Counted from the first letter of the stretch, positions 42,710 through 51,953 are shown. The stretch is 64,000 bases of DNA from Bacteroidota bacterium (GCA_947449315.1 CANFRC010000001.1:1-64000), one strand, 5' to 3'. Program-made: numbers and translations. The notes: generated by a model from the letters alone, not told the origin.

Positions 42710-43513
42710 ATGAAACTTAAATCATTATTAACCACAATAGTCATTTTTCTATCATTTTTTTTATCTGCTCAAACGGCTCCGAATAAAACAGATGCTGCTG
42801 GAAAAAAGCAAGGACATTGGATAAAATTGGATGATAATCATAAAAAGATTTATGATGGGAATTTTGAAAACGGTGTCCCTGTCGGTAAATTTACCTATTT
42901 CTATGATTCAGGAATTCCTTGGTCAGTTTCATTCTTTTCACAAAATGGGAAAGTAGCACGAACTCAAATGTTTGATGCTGGCGGAAAGCTTATAGGCGAA
43001 GGGAAATATCTGAATGAAAAAAAAGATAGTATATGGAAATTTTATAATCAGGATAGTAAACTATTATCGGATGAAACATATATGAATGGTTTGAAAAATG
43101 GAAGTTGTAAAGTCTATTATGCTAATGCACAGATTTCGGAAGAGAAGATTTGGAAAAATGGAAAACTTAACGGTCCATGCAAAAAATATTTTGAAAGTGG
43201 TCAGTTAAAATATTCCGGTAATTATATTGATGACAAAGTGGATGGTAAGGTTACTTTTTATTTTGGTTCCGGAAAGGTTGATGCTGAAGGAATGTACAAA
43301 AATGATGTGAAAGACGGTGTTTGGAAATATTATATGGAAGACGGAAAAGTTAAAAGAACGGATACCTATTTAAATGGTAACATGGTTGACAGTTCGGATA
43401 AAAATAAAGACAAAGATGTGATTTCCAAAGAGCAGCAGGCATTAGAGAAAAAGAATTCTCAAAAATTTGAAATAAAAGATCCCTATCAAGAGAATTATCA
43501 TCCCGAGAATTAA
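42710..43513 (+). CDS. Exported MORN-repeat (YwqK-like) protein
   Basis: 267 residues. A signal peptide (VIFLSFFLSAQ) is followed by about nine MORN_2 type repeats of the pattern G-x-x-x-G-x-W-x-x-Y (for example NGVPVGKFTYFYDSG, NGSCKVYYANAQ, DDKVDGKVTFYFGSGK). A Lys/Asp/Asn-rich tail ends the protein. Databases often label such proteins YwqK-family antitoxins, but a secreted form has no reason to be one. Function unknown. Its stop overlaps the mnmA start by one base, so mnmA is probably translated from the same mRNA. Confidence 0.82.
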   Translation: MKLKSLLTTIVIFLSFFLSAQTAPNKTDAAGKKQGHWIKLDDNHKKIYDGNFENGVPVGKFTYFYDSGIPWSVSFFSQNGKVARTQMFDAGGKLIGEGKYLNEKKDSIWKFYNQDSKLLSDETYMNGLKNGSCKVYYANAQISEEKIWKNGKLNGPCKKYFESGQLKYSGNYIDDKVDGKVTFYFGSGKVDAEGMYKNDVKDGVWKYYMEDGKVKRTDTYLNGNMVDSSDKNKDKDVISKEQQALEKKNSQKFEIKDPYQENYHPEN

Positions 43514-44619
43514 TGAGTAAAAAAGGAAAAGTTTTATTGGCGATGAGTGGTGGAATAGACAGTTCCATCGCAGCTTTGTTATTGCATGAACAAGGCTATG
43601 AAGTGGTTGGAATAACGATGAAAACATGGGATTATGCGTCATCTGGTGGTTCTAGTAAAGAAACAGGATGTTGCAGTTTAGATTCTATCAATGATGCAAG
43701 AATGCTTGCAGTTAATTTGGGCTTCCCTCATTTTATCCTAGATATTCGACAAGAGTTTGGTAATTATATCATCGATAATTTTGTTGATGAGTACCTGGCC
43801 GGACGCACTCCGAATCCTTGTGTTTTATGTAATACTCACATTAAGTGGGAAGCACTTTTGAAAAGAGCCGATATGCTAGATTGTGAATTTATTGCAACCG
43901 GACATTATGCAAGAATTCGGGAAGAAAATAATCGTCATGTTATTTCAAAAGGATTGGATACCAACAAAGATCAATCATATGTGCTTTGGGGGCTGACTCA
44001 GGAAAGTTTAAAACGTACTATTTTCCCTTTACAAGATTTTCGTAAATCGGAGATCAAACAAATGGCAATAGATAATGGATATGTTGATCTAGCTTCAAAA
44101 AGCGAGAGCTACGAAATTTGTTTTGTGCCAGATAACGATTATCGAGGGTTTTTAAAACGTAAAGTGGAGGGCTTGGAAGCTCGCGTTGATGGAGGCGATT
44201 TTGTGGATAGAACAGGGAAGGTGCTTGGAAAACATAAAGGCTTCCCATTCTATACAATAGGTCAGCGAAAAGGATTAGAAATAGCTGTTGGTGAACCATT
44301 ACATGTTTTAGAGATCGTTCCTGAAACAAATACAGTCGTGCTAGGTACGAAAGAAGATCTGGAACAACAACAGATGACTGTCGGCAAATTCAATCTTATT
44401 AAATACGCATCATTGCCTGATAATTTCGAAACGTTGACCAAGATTAGATACAAAGATCCGGGTTCAATGGCAACCGTTTCACATAAAGACAATAAATTAA
44501 ATGTATTGTTTCACAATCCTGTTTCCGCTATTGCTCCGGGCCAATCTGCCGTGTTTTATGAAGGAGATGATCTGGTTGGTGGAGGCATCATTGAACGTCA
44601 ATTTCCCTTAGGCTTTTAA
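43513..44619 (+). CDS. mnmA: tRNA 2-thiouridine(34) synthase
   Basis: 368 residues. It adds sulfur to uridine 34 of Lys, Glu and Gln tRNAs using ATP and a sulfur relay. The PP-loop SGGIDSSIAALLL is near residue 12; the catalytic cysteines are Cys103 (NPCVLC) and Cys203 (YEICFVPDNDYRGFL). The target-recognition segment GQRKGLEIAVGEPLHV follows. The start overlaps the upstream stop in TAATG. Normal family length, complete. Confidence 0.96.
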   Translation: MSKKGKVLLAMSGGIDSSIAALLLHEQGYEVVGITMKTWDYASSGGSSKETGCCSLDSINDARMLAVNLGFPHFILDIRQEFGNYIIDNFVDEYLAGRTPNPCVLCNTHIKWEALLKRADMLDCEFIATGHYARIREENNRHVISKGLDTNKDQSYVLWGLTQESLKRTIFPLQDFRKSEIKQMAIDNGYVDLASKSESYEICFVPDNDYRGFLKRKVEGLEARVDGGDFVDRTGKVLGKHKGFPFYTIGQRKGLEIAVGEPLHVLEIVPETNTVVLGTKEDLEQQQMTVGKFNLIKYASLPDNFETLTKIRYKDPGSMATVSHKDNKLNVLFHNPVSAIAPGQSAVFYEGDDLVGGGIIERQFPLGF

Positions 44620-44673
44620 TTTTCTATCCTCAACAAATTTTCTTAACTTAGTAGCACGTTAAAAAAAAATCAA

Positions 44674-45423
44674 ATGAAGCAAGTTTTTGGTATATTATTT
44701 ATTTCTGCAGTTTTGATTTGTGGCATCGTTTCTTGTAAAAAAGATAAGTTAACCGATCCAGATCTAGGTTATAACTACTTTCCCAATCAAGTCGGGAAAT
44801 ATGTGATTTATGATGTCGATTCTTTTTACTACAATGATTTTACTAGTCATATCGACACGTTTAAATTCCAATTAAAAGAAAAGATCCAATCGGTCTTTTT
44901 AGATAACCAAAACCGGCCCACATTGCGTTTAGAACGTTTTGTAAAGTATTATAATGATACAGTTGCTTACTCTTTAATGCCTTGGACTTTTCGGAATGTG
45001 TGGGCAGAAAACAGAACGGCTGCTACAGCAGAAAAAGTAGAGGAAAACGTACGATTTATTAAGTTAGTCTTTCCTGTTAAAAAAAATAAATCCTGGAATG
45101 GAAATGTTCAGAATACAAATCCTGAAATCGATTATTCTTATTCCTATGTAGATCAGTTAAAAAATATTGCTGGGATGACTTTTGATTCAACCCTAGAAGT
45201 GGTACAGCAAAATAATCTGACGCTCATCGCTCAAAAATATTCCATAGAACAATATGCGAAAAATGTAGGATTGGTTTACAAGAAAATAATTGACGTTGCA
45301 TCTCAACCGAATCCCCTTTGGACACCAACTCAATTTGCCGCTTTTTATGTATTGCCTATTTTACAAAGAGTAACGTCGGGCGTACAATATACATGGACAA
45401 TCAATTCATCTGGTACAGAATAA
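44674..45423 (+). CDS. Lipoprotein of unknown function
   Basis: 249 residues. The lipobox VSCKKDK (Cys about residue 21) follows a short signal, and the mature part opens PDLGYNYFPNQVGKYVIYDVDS, an opening common to Bacteroidota lipoproteins of this size. The rest is beta-rich with YSLMPWTFRNVWAENR and a Lys/Trp-rich ridge KNKSWNGN. No named family recognised. It precedes the subtilase gene by 7 bases, and so is probably in the same transcript. Confidence 0.78.
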   Translation: MKQVFGILFISAVLICGIVSCKKDKLTDPDLGYNYFPNQVGKYVIYDVDSFYYNDFTSHIDTFKFQLKEKIQSVFLDNQNRPTLRLERFVKYYNDTVAYSLMPWTFRNVWAENRTAATAEKVEENVRFIKLVFPVKKNKSWNGNVQNTNPEIDYSYSYVDQLKNIAGMTFDSTLEVVQQNNLTLIAQKYSIEQYAKNVGLVYKKIIDVASQPNPLWTPTQFAAFYVLPILQRVTSGVQYTWTINSSGTE

Positions 45424-45430
45424 AATTAGT

Positions 45431-47101
45431 ATGAAAAAAATAATCTTTCTCTCTTCTTTTTGCTTTTTTTTACAATTTTCAATTGCTCAAACAACCAATT
45501 ATTGGATCATATTAAAAGATAAAAAGGATACCCCTTATTCCATCCACAAACCTTCCGAATTTTTATCGGAAAAAGCAATTGCCAGAAGAGTGAAACAGCA
45601 TATTGCAATCAATGAAAGTGACCTACCGGTTAATCCCTCCTATCTCTATACTATTCAAACAGCAGGAGTTAAAATATTGAATGTGTCTAAATGGATGAAT
45701 GCAGTTTCTGTTACCACTACTGATGTTTCAAAAGTAGAACGAATAAAGACGCTTTCATTTGTAAAAGAAGTGATTGAAATTTCAATTAACAACAAGTTAG
45801 ATCATAAGTTTGATAGAGAACAAACAACAGACGTTACGACTGAAAAATCTACTTTAAAAAGTGCATCCGATCTTTTAAACTACGGTATCTCATCCAATCA
45901 ATCTCGTCAGATCGGTGTTAATTGTTTACATAATGCAGGTTATCAAGGGCAAGGGATGACAATCGCTGTTTTTGATGTGGGTTTCTTTAAAGTAGATTCA
46001 TTGCCTGCATTTGATACTATTCGTGCAAACGGACAGATATTGGGAACACATGATTTTGTAGCTGGTGGCACAAGCGTATACGAAGATCCAACACACGGAA
46101 TGAATACTCTATCTTGTATGGGAGGGAATCTTCCAGGCAGATTGGTTGGAACAGCTCCCAAAGCAAAATTCTGGTTGCTAAGAACAGAGAATGAAGCAAG
46201 CGAAAGTTGGCAAGAAGAAATTAACTGGCTTTCAGGTGCTGAATTCGCAGATAGTGTTGGAGCGGATATTATCAGTTCATCGCTCGGCTATAGCACGGGA
46301 ATGACAAATCCAGCGGAGGATCATTTGTTTTCAGAAATGGATGGAAATACAACCATAGTTACAAAAGCTGCCGATTGGGCTGCAAGCAAAGGCATTTTTG
46401 TTACTTCCGCAGCAGGAAACGCTGGTGGCCCCCCTTGGTTTAAGATCACAGCTCCTGGAGATGCAGATAGCATTTTAACTGTTGGAGCTGTTGATTCTAT
46501 GGGAGTCATAGCAGATTTTAGTTCAAGAGGATTCACCTACGATGGTCGAATAAAACCGAATACTGTAGCACAAGGTGTTCAGGCAATCGTTGCTTCTCCT
46601 TTTGGTGATGTTTTTGGACAAAACGGAACCTCTTTCTCTACACCAATAACAGCAGGTGCTGTTGCATGTTTATGGCAAGCACATCCAGCGGCAACGATGA
46701 TGCAATTACTTTTTTCAATCGAAGAAAGTGCAAGCCAATTCTACTTACCTGATTCAATTAAAGGTTATGGTATTCCAAATTTTTGTGCTGCTGATTCTAT
46801 TCTGAATTATATGGGGCTTGGTATCTTAGTGCATCAATATTCAATTGACAATTTGAATGCATTTCCTAATCCTTTTAACGACCAATTACAGATCAGTTTT
46901 TATTCTTCAGCAAAAGAATTGGTTGAGATAGTATTGATTGATGTGGAAGGAAGAGAAATAGTTAGACAGATTAAATCGGTTAATGCTAATTCAAATAATA
47001 CGATTATTATAAATGAGTTAAATAAAATTTCTAAAGGAGTATACATTCTAAGATTGGTAACTGCTGAAAAAACATTTTTCAAAAAAATAATAAAAGAATA
47101 A
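45431..47101 (+). CDS. T9SS-secreted S8 (subtilisin-like) serine protease
   Basis: 556 residues. A signal peptide (FCFFLQFSIAQ) and a propeptide precede the S8 domain. The triad is readable: Asp in TIAVFDVGFF near residue 184, His in DPTHGMNTLSCMGG near residue 223, and Ser in NGTSFSTPITAGAVACL near residue 400. The last 80 residues form a T9SS type A sorting domain (AFPNPFNDQLQISFY, ISKGVYILRLVTAEKTFFKK). Co-transcribed with the lipoprotein before and the S46 peptidase after, so it likely starts extracellular protein breakdown. Confidence 0.93.
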   Translation: MKKIIFLSSFCFFLQFSIAQTTNYWIILKDKKDTPYSIHKPSEFLSEKAIARRVKQHIAINESDLPVNPSYLYTIQTAGVKILNVSKWMNAVSVTTTDVSKVERIKTLSFVKEVIEISINNKLDHKFDREQTTDVTTEKSTLKSASDLLNYGISSNQSRQIGVNCLHNAGYQGQGMTIAVFDVGFFKVDSLPAFDTIRANGQILGTHDFVAGGTSVYEDPTHGMNTLSCMGGNLPGRLVGTAPKAKFWLLRTENEASESWQEEINWLSGAEFADSVGADIISSSLGYSTGMTNPAEDHLFSEMDGNTTIVTKAADWAASKGIFVTSAAGNAGGPPWFKITAPGDADSILTVGAVDSMGVIADFSSRGFTYDGRIKPNTVAQGVQAIVASPFGDVFGQNGTSFSTPITAGAVACLWQAHPAATMMQLLFSIEESASQFYLPDSIKGYGIPNFCAADSILNYMGLGILVHQYSIDNLNAFPNPFNDQLQISFYSSAKELVEIVLIDVEGREIVRQIKSVNANSNNTIIINELNKISKGVYILRLVTAEKTFFKKIIKE

Positions 47102-47113
47102 CCCCCTGTTTTT

Positions 47114-49276
47114 ATGATCAAAAAAATTACTGCCGTCTTTCTGATTTTCAATTTTTCATTTACAATTGTTTCAAAAGCTGACGAGGGCATGTGGCTGCCC
47201 TTGTTGTTAAAGCAATTGAATGAGTCGGATATGCAAAGGAATGGTTTGAAACTTTCCGCTGAAGATATTTACAGCATTAACAAATCAAGTTTAAAAGATG
47301 CAATCGTTCAATTTAACGGTGGCTGCACCGCAGAAGTAATTTCAGATAAAGGATTGATTCTTACTAACCATCATTGTGGTTATGGTCAAATTCAAGCGCA
47401 TAGTTCAGTTCAGAATGATCTTCTTACAAACGGCTTTTGGGCAATGAATCAATCAGAAGAATTAGTGAATGCGGGTGTTACTGCAACATTCATAGTTCGA
47501 ATGGAAGATGTAACTTCAAAGGTGTTGGCAGGTATAACAGATCAAATGGGAGACGCTGAACGTGATAAAAAAATAAATGAAGCGATCGTTCAGATTCAGA
47601 AAGAAGCTGTAACCGGAACGCGCTATGCAGCCTTTATTCGCCCATTTTATTATGGGAATGAATATTATATGTTCATCACAGAAACATTTACGGATGTTCG
47701 TCTTGTAGGAGCACCACCCTCATCCATAGGCAAATTTGGTGGCGATACAGATAATTGGATTTGGCCGCGTCATACGGGTGATTTTTCTATTTTTAGGATT
47801 TATGCAAATAAAAACAATGAACCAGCTAATTATTCTGCTGACAATATTCCATACAAACCAAAATATGTAATTCCTATTTCTATGAAAGGTGTGGAAAGTG
47901 GCGATTTTACAATGGTATACGGGTTTCCTGGCCGCACCACTGAATATTTGTCTTCTTATGCAGTAAATATGATCATGAATCAATCTGATCCTGATAAAGT
48001 GAAAATACGCAACACTCGTTTACAAATTATGGATCAAGCGATGAAAGGGAGTGATGCTATCCGAATTCAGTACGCAGCAAAATATGCAGGCATTGCAAAT
48101 TATTGGAAAAAATGGCAAGGTGAAATAAACGGTTTGAAGAAACTGGATGCCATCAGCAAAAAGGAACAATTTGAGAAGAGTTTTTTATTAAACGTGAATG
48201 CAAGCAATGATGCAAGAAACAAATATGGAAACCTTTTTACGGATTTCGAAAAAAAATACAAAGAGCTGTCTATTCTAAATAAACAGCGTGATTATTATTA
48301 TGAAGCTATACTCGGTGTTGAAGCAATTAGTTATACATCTAGTTTTTATGATGTAATTGAAGGTTTGTATGCTGGTAAAAAAATAAATGATTATGAAAAA
48401 GAGATTGATAAATTGAAATCAAATATGAAGGTCTTTTTTAAATATTTTAATGCATCTACGGACGAAAAGATAGCAATTGCTTTATTAAAAATGTATTCAG
48501 AGGATATCAATAAAAAAGACCAGCCGGAAATTTTTAGCATCATCGAAAAAAAATATCATGGTGATTTTTCAAAGTATGCTCAAGAAATATACGCCAAATC
48601 AATCTTCGTTTCAGAAGATAAAATGAATAAGTTGTTTCAAAATTTTGGCAGAAATTATAAGAAGATTAGTAAAGATCCTATGTATAAGTTGATGCAAAGT
48701 TGTTATTCTAAATTTCTGAAAGATATAAAACCACAATATACGGCCTTAGATGTTGATGTGACTAAGCTGAATCGTGCTTATATGAAAGGAATGCGTGAAC
48801 TAATCACTGATAAAAAATATTATCCGGATGCGAATAGTACTTTACGTGTTGCATATGGAAAAGTGAATGGCTATTTTCCCCGTGATGGTGTTTTCTATGA
48901 TTACTATACAACACTTGAAGGTTTGATTGAAAAAGAAAATCCCCTAGTAGACGAATTCATGGTTTCACCAAAATTGAAGGAGTTGTATCTGAAAAAAGAT
49001 TATGGTAAGTATGCTGACAAAAATGGAGAACTAAGAGTGGCATTTTGTGCAAGTAATCATACAACAGGTGGAAACTCGGGTAGTCCCGTTTTAAATGGAG
49101 AAGGACAGTTAATCGGAACGAATTTCGACAGGGATTGGGAAGGAACCATGAGCGATATTATGTATGATCCTAATCAAGTTAGGAACATTGTTTTAGATGT
49201 TCGTTATACATTGTTTGTTATTGATAAATATGCTGGAGCAGGATATTTATTAAATGAAATGCAAATTGCAAACTAA
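47114..49276 (+). CDS. S46 family dipeptidyl-peptidase, DPP11-like
   Basis: 720 residues, standard for S46. It removes dipeptides from peptide N-termini. A signal peptide leads to GGCTAEVISDKGLILTNHHCGY with the catalytic His86. The acid is in TDNWIWPRHTGDFS, and the nucleophile is Ser657 in GGNSGSPVL. The specificity residue is Arg673 in NFDRDWEG. In Porphyromonas enzymes, Arg at this place marks DPP11 (prefers Asp/Glu at P1), and Gly marks DPP7, so this copy should prefer acidic residues. It follows the subtilase by 12 bases. It probably acts in the periplasm, feeding dipeptides to amino acid use. Confidence 0.93.
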   Translation: MIKKITAVFLIFNFSFTIVSKADEGMWLPLLLKQLNESDMQRNGLKLSAEDIYSINKSSLKDAIVQFNGGCTAEVISDKGLILTNHHCGYGQIQAHSSVQNDLLTNGFWAMNQSEELVNAGVTATFIVRMEDVTSKVLAGITDQMGDAERDKKINEAIVQIQKEAVTGTRYAAFIRPFYYGNEYYMFITETFTDVRLVGAPPSSIGKFGGDTDNWIWPRHTGDFSIFRIYANKNNEPANYSADNIPYKPKYVIPISMKGVESGDFTMVYGFPGRTTEYLSSYAVNMIMNQSDPDKVKIRNTRLQIMDQAMKGSDAIRIQYAAKYAGIANYWKKWQGEINGLKKLDAISKKEQFEKSFLLNVNASNDARNKYGNLFTDFEKKYKELSILNKQRDYYYEAILGVEAISYTSSFYDVIEGLYAGKKINDYEKEIDKLKSNMKVFFKYFNASTDEKIAIALLKMYSEDINKKDQPEIFSIIEKKYHGDFSKYAQEIYAKSIFVSEDKMNKLFQNFGRNYKKISKDPMYKLMQSCYSKFLKDIKPQYTALDVDVTKLNRAYMKGMRELITDKKYYPDANSTLRVAYGKVNGYFPRDGVFYDYYTTLEGLIEKENPLVDEFMVSPKLKELYLKKDYGKYADKNGELRVAFCASNHTTGGNSGSPVLNGEGQLIGTNFDRDWEGTMSDIMYDPNQVRNIVLDVRYTLFVIDKYAGAGYLLNEMQIAN

Positions 49277-49287
49277 GGGAAAAAGAA

Positions 49288-50541
49288 ATGCAGGTTGAGA
49301 TAATTACGATAGGGGATGAAATTTTAATAGGACAAATTGTGGATACTAATTCTGCATTTATTGGTCAGCTATTGAATTTAAATGGCATGAGTGTGAAGCA
49401 GATTTCATCTGTTTCGGATGATCGGGAACATATTTTAAAAGCGCTTGACGAAGCAAAAAATCGTGCTGATATTATTTTAATTACAGGCGGTCTTGGTCCT
49501 ACAAAGGATGATATTACCAAAAAGACTTTGTGTGAATATTTTAAAACAACAATGCGTTTTGATGAAGGAGCGTATCAGGATGTTGTCAATATTTTTGCAA
49601 CTTTTGGAAAAGAGGTTACGCCATTGAATAGGCTTCAGGCAGAAGTGCCATCCATTTGTGAGGTCGTGCATAATTACAATGGAACAGCTCCATGTATGTG
49701 GTTTGATGTGGAAGGTAAAATATTTGTTTCTATGCCGGGAGTGCCCTACGAAATGAAAGCATTGATGAAAGATCAGATCATCCCAAAATTAAAACAACGT
49801 TTTAATTTTCCTTTCATATATCATAAAACAGTTTTAACACAAGGAATTGGCGAGTCTACTTTGTCCGAATTAATTTCTGATTGGGAAGATAGTTTGGCAG
49901 CTTTAAATATAAAACTAGCTTATTTGCCTTCTCCGGGAATGGTTCGTTTGCGTTTGAGTGCCAAGGGCGAAGTCGAAGCTGATTTAAAGATTTATGTTGA
50001 TAAGAAAATTGAAGAATTGAAATTGCTCATCTCGGAGTATATTTATGGATATGAAATTTTTGGGGAAGAAAAAGAAACGTTGGAGGAGATTGTTGGTAAA
50101 TTATTAAGAACCAAAAAGAAAACTATTTCTACTGCAGAAAGTTGTACCGGTGGTTACATATCTCATCTTTTGACGAGAGTAGCAGGAAGTTCCGATTATT
50201 ATATTGGTTCTGTTATCTCCTATGCATACGAAATAAAAGAAACGGAATTAGGTGTGCCTCATGATATTATTTTAAATCACGGAGCGGTGAGTCAACCTGT
50301 TGTTGAACAAATGGCAATTGCTATCCGAAAAAAATATAAAACAGATTATTCTATTTCAGCTTCTGGAATTGCTGGTCCAGGTGGAGGAACAGACGATAAG
50401 CCTGTTGGTACGGTCTGGGTTGCTATTGCTACTCCCGAAAAAGTTATTTCTGAAAAATTCTTGTTTGGAAATAATCGTGAACGGAACATACAAAAAACAG
50501 CAAATGCTGCACTGAATATGTTGAGAAAAGAATTGGAATAA
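49288..50541 (+). CDS. cinA: CinA-family nicotinamide-nucleotide amidohydrolase
   Basis: 417 residues, full length. The N-terminal MoCF-like (COG1058) domain opens VEIITIGDEILIGQIVDTNS and has ITGGLGPTKDDITKKT; the C-terminal CinA amidase domain has STAESCTGGYISHLLTRVAG, GAVSQPVVEQMA, ASGIAGPGGGTDDKPVGTVW and NIQKTANAALNML. Known two-domain proteins recycle nicotinamide mononucleotide in pyridine cofactor repair; some also hydrolyse ADP-ribose. It starts 11 bases after the S46 peptidase stop and may be read through from it. Confidence 0.94.
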   Translation: MQVEIITIGDEILIGQIVDTNSAFIGQLLNLNGMSVKQISSVSDDREHILKALDEAKNRADIILITGGLGPTKDDITKKTLCEYFKTTMRFDEGAYQDVVNIFATFGKEVTPLNRLQAEVPSICEVVHNYNGTAPCMWFDVEGKIFVSMPGVPYEMKALMKDQIIPKLKQRFNFPFIYHKTVLTQGIGESTLSELISDWEDSLAALNIKLAYLPSPGMVRLRLSAKGEVEADLKIYVDKKIEELKLLISEYIYGYEIFGEEKETLEEIVGKLLRTKKKTISTAESCTGGYISHLLTRVAGSSDYYIGSVISYAYEIKETELGVPHDIILNHGAVSQPVVEQMAIAIRKKYKTDYSISASGIAGPGGGTDDKPVGTVWVAIATPEKVISEKFLFGNNRERNIQKTANAALNMLRKELE

Positions 50542-50575
50542 GTACTCTTTTATTATTGCCCAGATTTTTATTTTT

Positions 50576-51163
50576 ATGTCATTACATGCTCAGCCAACTA
50601 AATTAATATATCCCATCAGAGAGTTGGAGCAAGAGAATGTTTCTCTTTCAATAGACCATGCAAATATTAGCTCAGGATCTGTAATAGCAGAGGGTTCGAC
50701 AGTTTCTTTCCCCCTTCCTCACAAACCTATGCCATCAGAAAATGATGATACGAAAGAATCGCAACATACATCTTCTGAAATAAATAAAGGTTGTTTGTTA
50801 TTAGTTGAAGATAATTTGCTCAATCAGCGTTTGACAAAGTTGATAATGGAGAAAGCAGGATTTAACGTGATTACTGCAAATAACGGACAAGAGGCTGTGG
50901 ATTTATATCGATCAAAAAATGAAATAAAATTAATTGTAATGGATGTACACATGCCGATTCTTGATGGCTTGTCGGCAACACAAATAATCCGTAATGACGA
51001 ATCGGATAAAAAATTAAATCGAATACCTATCATCGCATTAACGGCAAATGCCATAATAGGTGATAAAGAAAAATGTTTGGAGGCTGGTTGTGATAACTAT
51101 TTTTCTAAACCCATAATGATTGATGTTTTGATGAATACCGTCAAAAAATATATATTAAACTAG
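50576..51163 (+). CDS. REC-domain protein, probable C-terminal remnant of a hybrid histidine kinase
   Basis: 195 residues. The last 125 form a response-regulator receiver: VEDNLLNQ (acid pocket), LIVMDVHMPILDG with the phospho-acceptor Asp, ALTANAIIG and FSKPI. The first 60 are not a normal linker: SGSVIAEGSTVSFPLPHKP matches the end of a HATPase domain (the G-x-GS-x-F-x-F-x-LP pattern). So this looks like the tail of a hybrid kinase whose sensor and kinase core are gone. It could still function as a phosphate acceptor. No output domain. Confidence 0.8.
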   Translation: MSLHAQPTKLIYPIRELEQENVSLSIDHANISSGSVIAEGSTVSFPLPHKPMPSENDDTKESQHTSSEINKGCLLLVEDNLLNQRLTKLIMEKAGFNVITANNGQEAVDLYRSKNEIKLIVMDVHMPILDGLSATQIIRNDESDKKLNRIPIIALTANAIIGDKEKCLEAGCDNYFSKPIMIDVLMNTVKKYILN

Positions 51164-51317
51164 AAATAAAAAAAGCCCTTCAGTTCGAAAAAAAGCTTAA
51201 TTACATCTGTTTCTTAATAAAACGAATTTTGAATGTTCTTTTTGGTATTTAATGTTAAATTAAAAATAGCTGAATAGCAGGAATGAATGAGTCCTTGATG
51301 CAGGAATTGGCAGAAGA

Positions 51318-51464
51318 TTAATCTAAGGAATTGGTAGTCACCCAATATTTATAAGCGACTATACCCATTTCCCATTTTTTTAGACTTTTCAGATCCTTTT
51401 TGTAATATTTGGGCAGAATGGCTTTGTTTATTCGGGCTAAAAGCTTAAAAATCGACTTTTTCAT
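51318..51464 (-). CDS. Small basic protein, 48 residues
   Basis: A complete frame on the minus strand, from ATG at 51464 to TAA at 51318. The product is highly basic and begins MKKSIFKLLARINKAILPKY, with later KKWEMGIVAYKYW and a VTTNSLD end. The Leu-Leu-Ala-x-x-Asn-Lys-x-x-Leu-Pro and Ala-Tyr-x-Tyr-Trp-Val-Thr patterns match, as I remember it, an uncharacterised small protein common in Bacteroidota; this needs a search. Its position between the REC gene and rpmE2 is otherwise gene-free. It falls below common ORF length cutoffs. Function unknown; a ribosome- or membrane-bound role is speculation. Confidence 0.65.
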   Translation of the reverse strand: MKKSIFKLLARINKAILPKYYKKDLKSLKKWEMGIVAYKYWVTTNSLD

Positions 51465-51539
51465 CCAGCAAATATAACCCGAATTTTATTTCAGATATAC
51501 TCTTTGGAAGAGGAATAAATGAAATTTTCATAAAAATTA

Positions 51540-51569
51540 TTGTAGTTTTAATACAAATACCTATATTTG
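51540..51569 (+). promoter_or_regulatory. Promoter of rpmE2
   Basis: TTG (51540-51542), exactly 19 bases, TATATTTG (51562-51569). The predicted leader is about 45 bases and is very A-rich just before the ATG, typical of ribosomal-protein genes in this phylum. Confidence 0.85.
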
Positions 51570-51618
51570 CATCCCGATTTGAAAATTTGATCGGTATAAA
51601 AAATAAAAATAATTCAAA

Positions 51619-51894
51619 ATGAAAGCAGGAATTCACCCGGAAAACTACCGTTTAGTAGTATTTAAAGATTTGAGTATTGATTACTCTTTTTTAACAAAAT
51701 CATGTGTTGAAAGCAAAGAAACAGTAAAATGGGAAGATGGAAATGAGTATCCTATTATAAAATTGGAGATTTCACATATGTCTCATCCTTTTTATACTGG
51801 TAAGGTTAAATTGGTGGATACAGCAGGTCGTGTTGATAAATTCCGCACGCGTTACGCTAAAAAAGGCGATACTGCTAAAACGGAAGAGAAATAG
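51619..51894 (+). CDS. rpmE2: 50S ribosomal protein L31, type B
   Basis: 91 residues. It opens [17 protein letters not shown], the type B (zinc-free) form, and contains [20 protein letters not shown] and FRTRYAKKG. It lacks the four cysteines of the zinc-binding form. An acidic/Lys tail (AKTEEK) follows. Monocistronic, with the best-formed promoter and a strong terminator. Confidence 0.96.
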   Translation: MKAGIHPENYRLVVFKDLSIDYSFLTKSCVESKETVKWEDGNEYPIIKLEISHMSHPFYTGKVKLVDTAGRVDKFRTRYAKKGDTAKTEEK

Positions 51895-51917
51895 TATTTT
51901 TCTATAAAATTACTGAG

Positions 51918-51953
51918 ATCCCTTGTCATGAAAATGATGAGGGATTTTTTTTA
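51918..51953 (+). terminator. Terminator of rpmE2
   Basis: The arms ATCCCTTGTCAT (51918-51929) and ATGATGAGGGAT (51934-51945) pair over 12 bases with two G-T pairs and a GAAA tetraloop, followed by eight T. Confidence 0.93.

Noticed and set aside
43513-44619. Toxin-antitoxin module suggested by the YwqK label of the preceding gene
   Set aside because: The MORN protein has a signal peptide and its partner is the tRNA thiolase mnmA, so no toxin is present.
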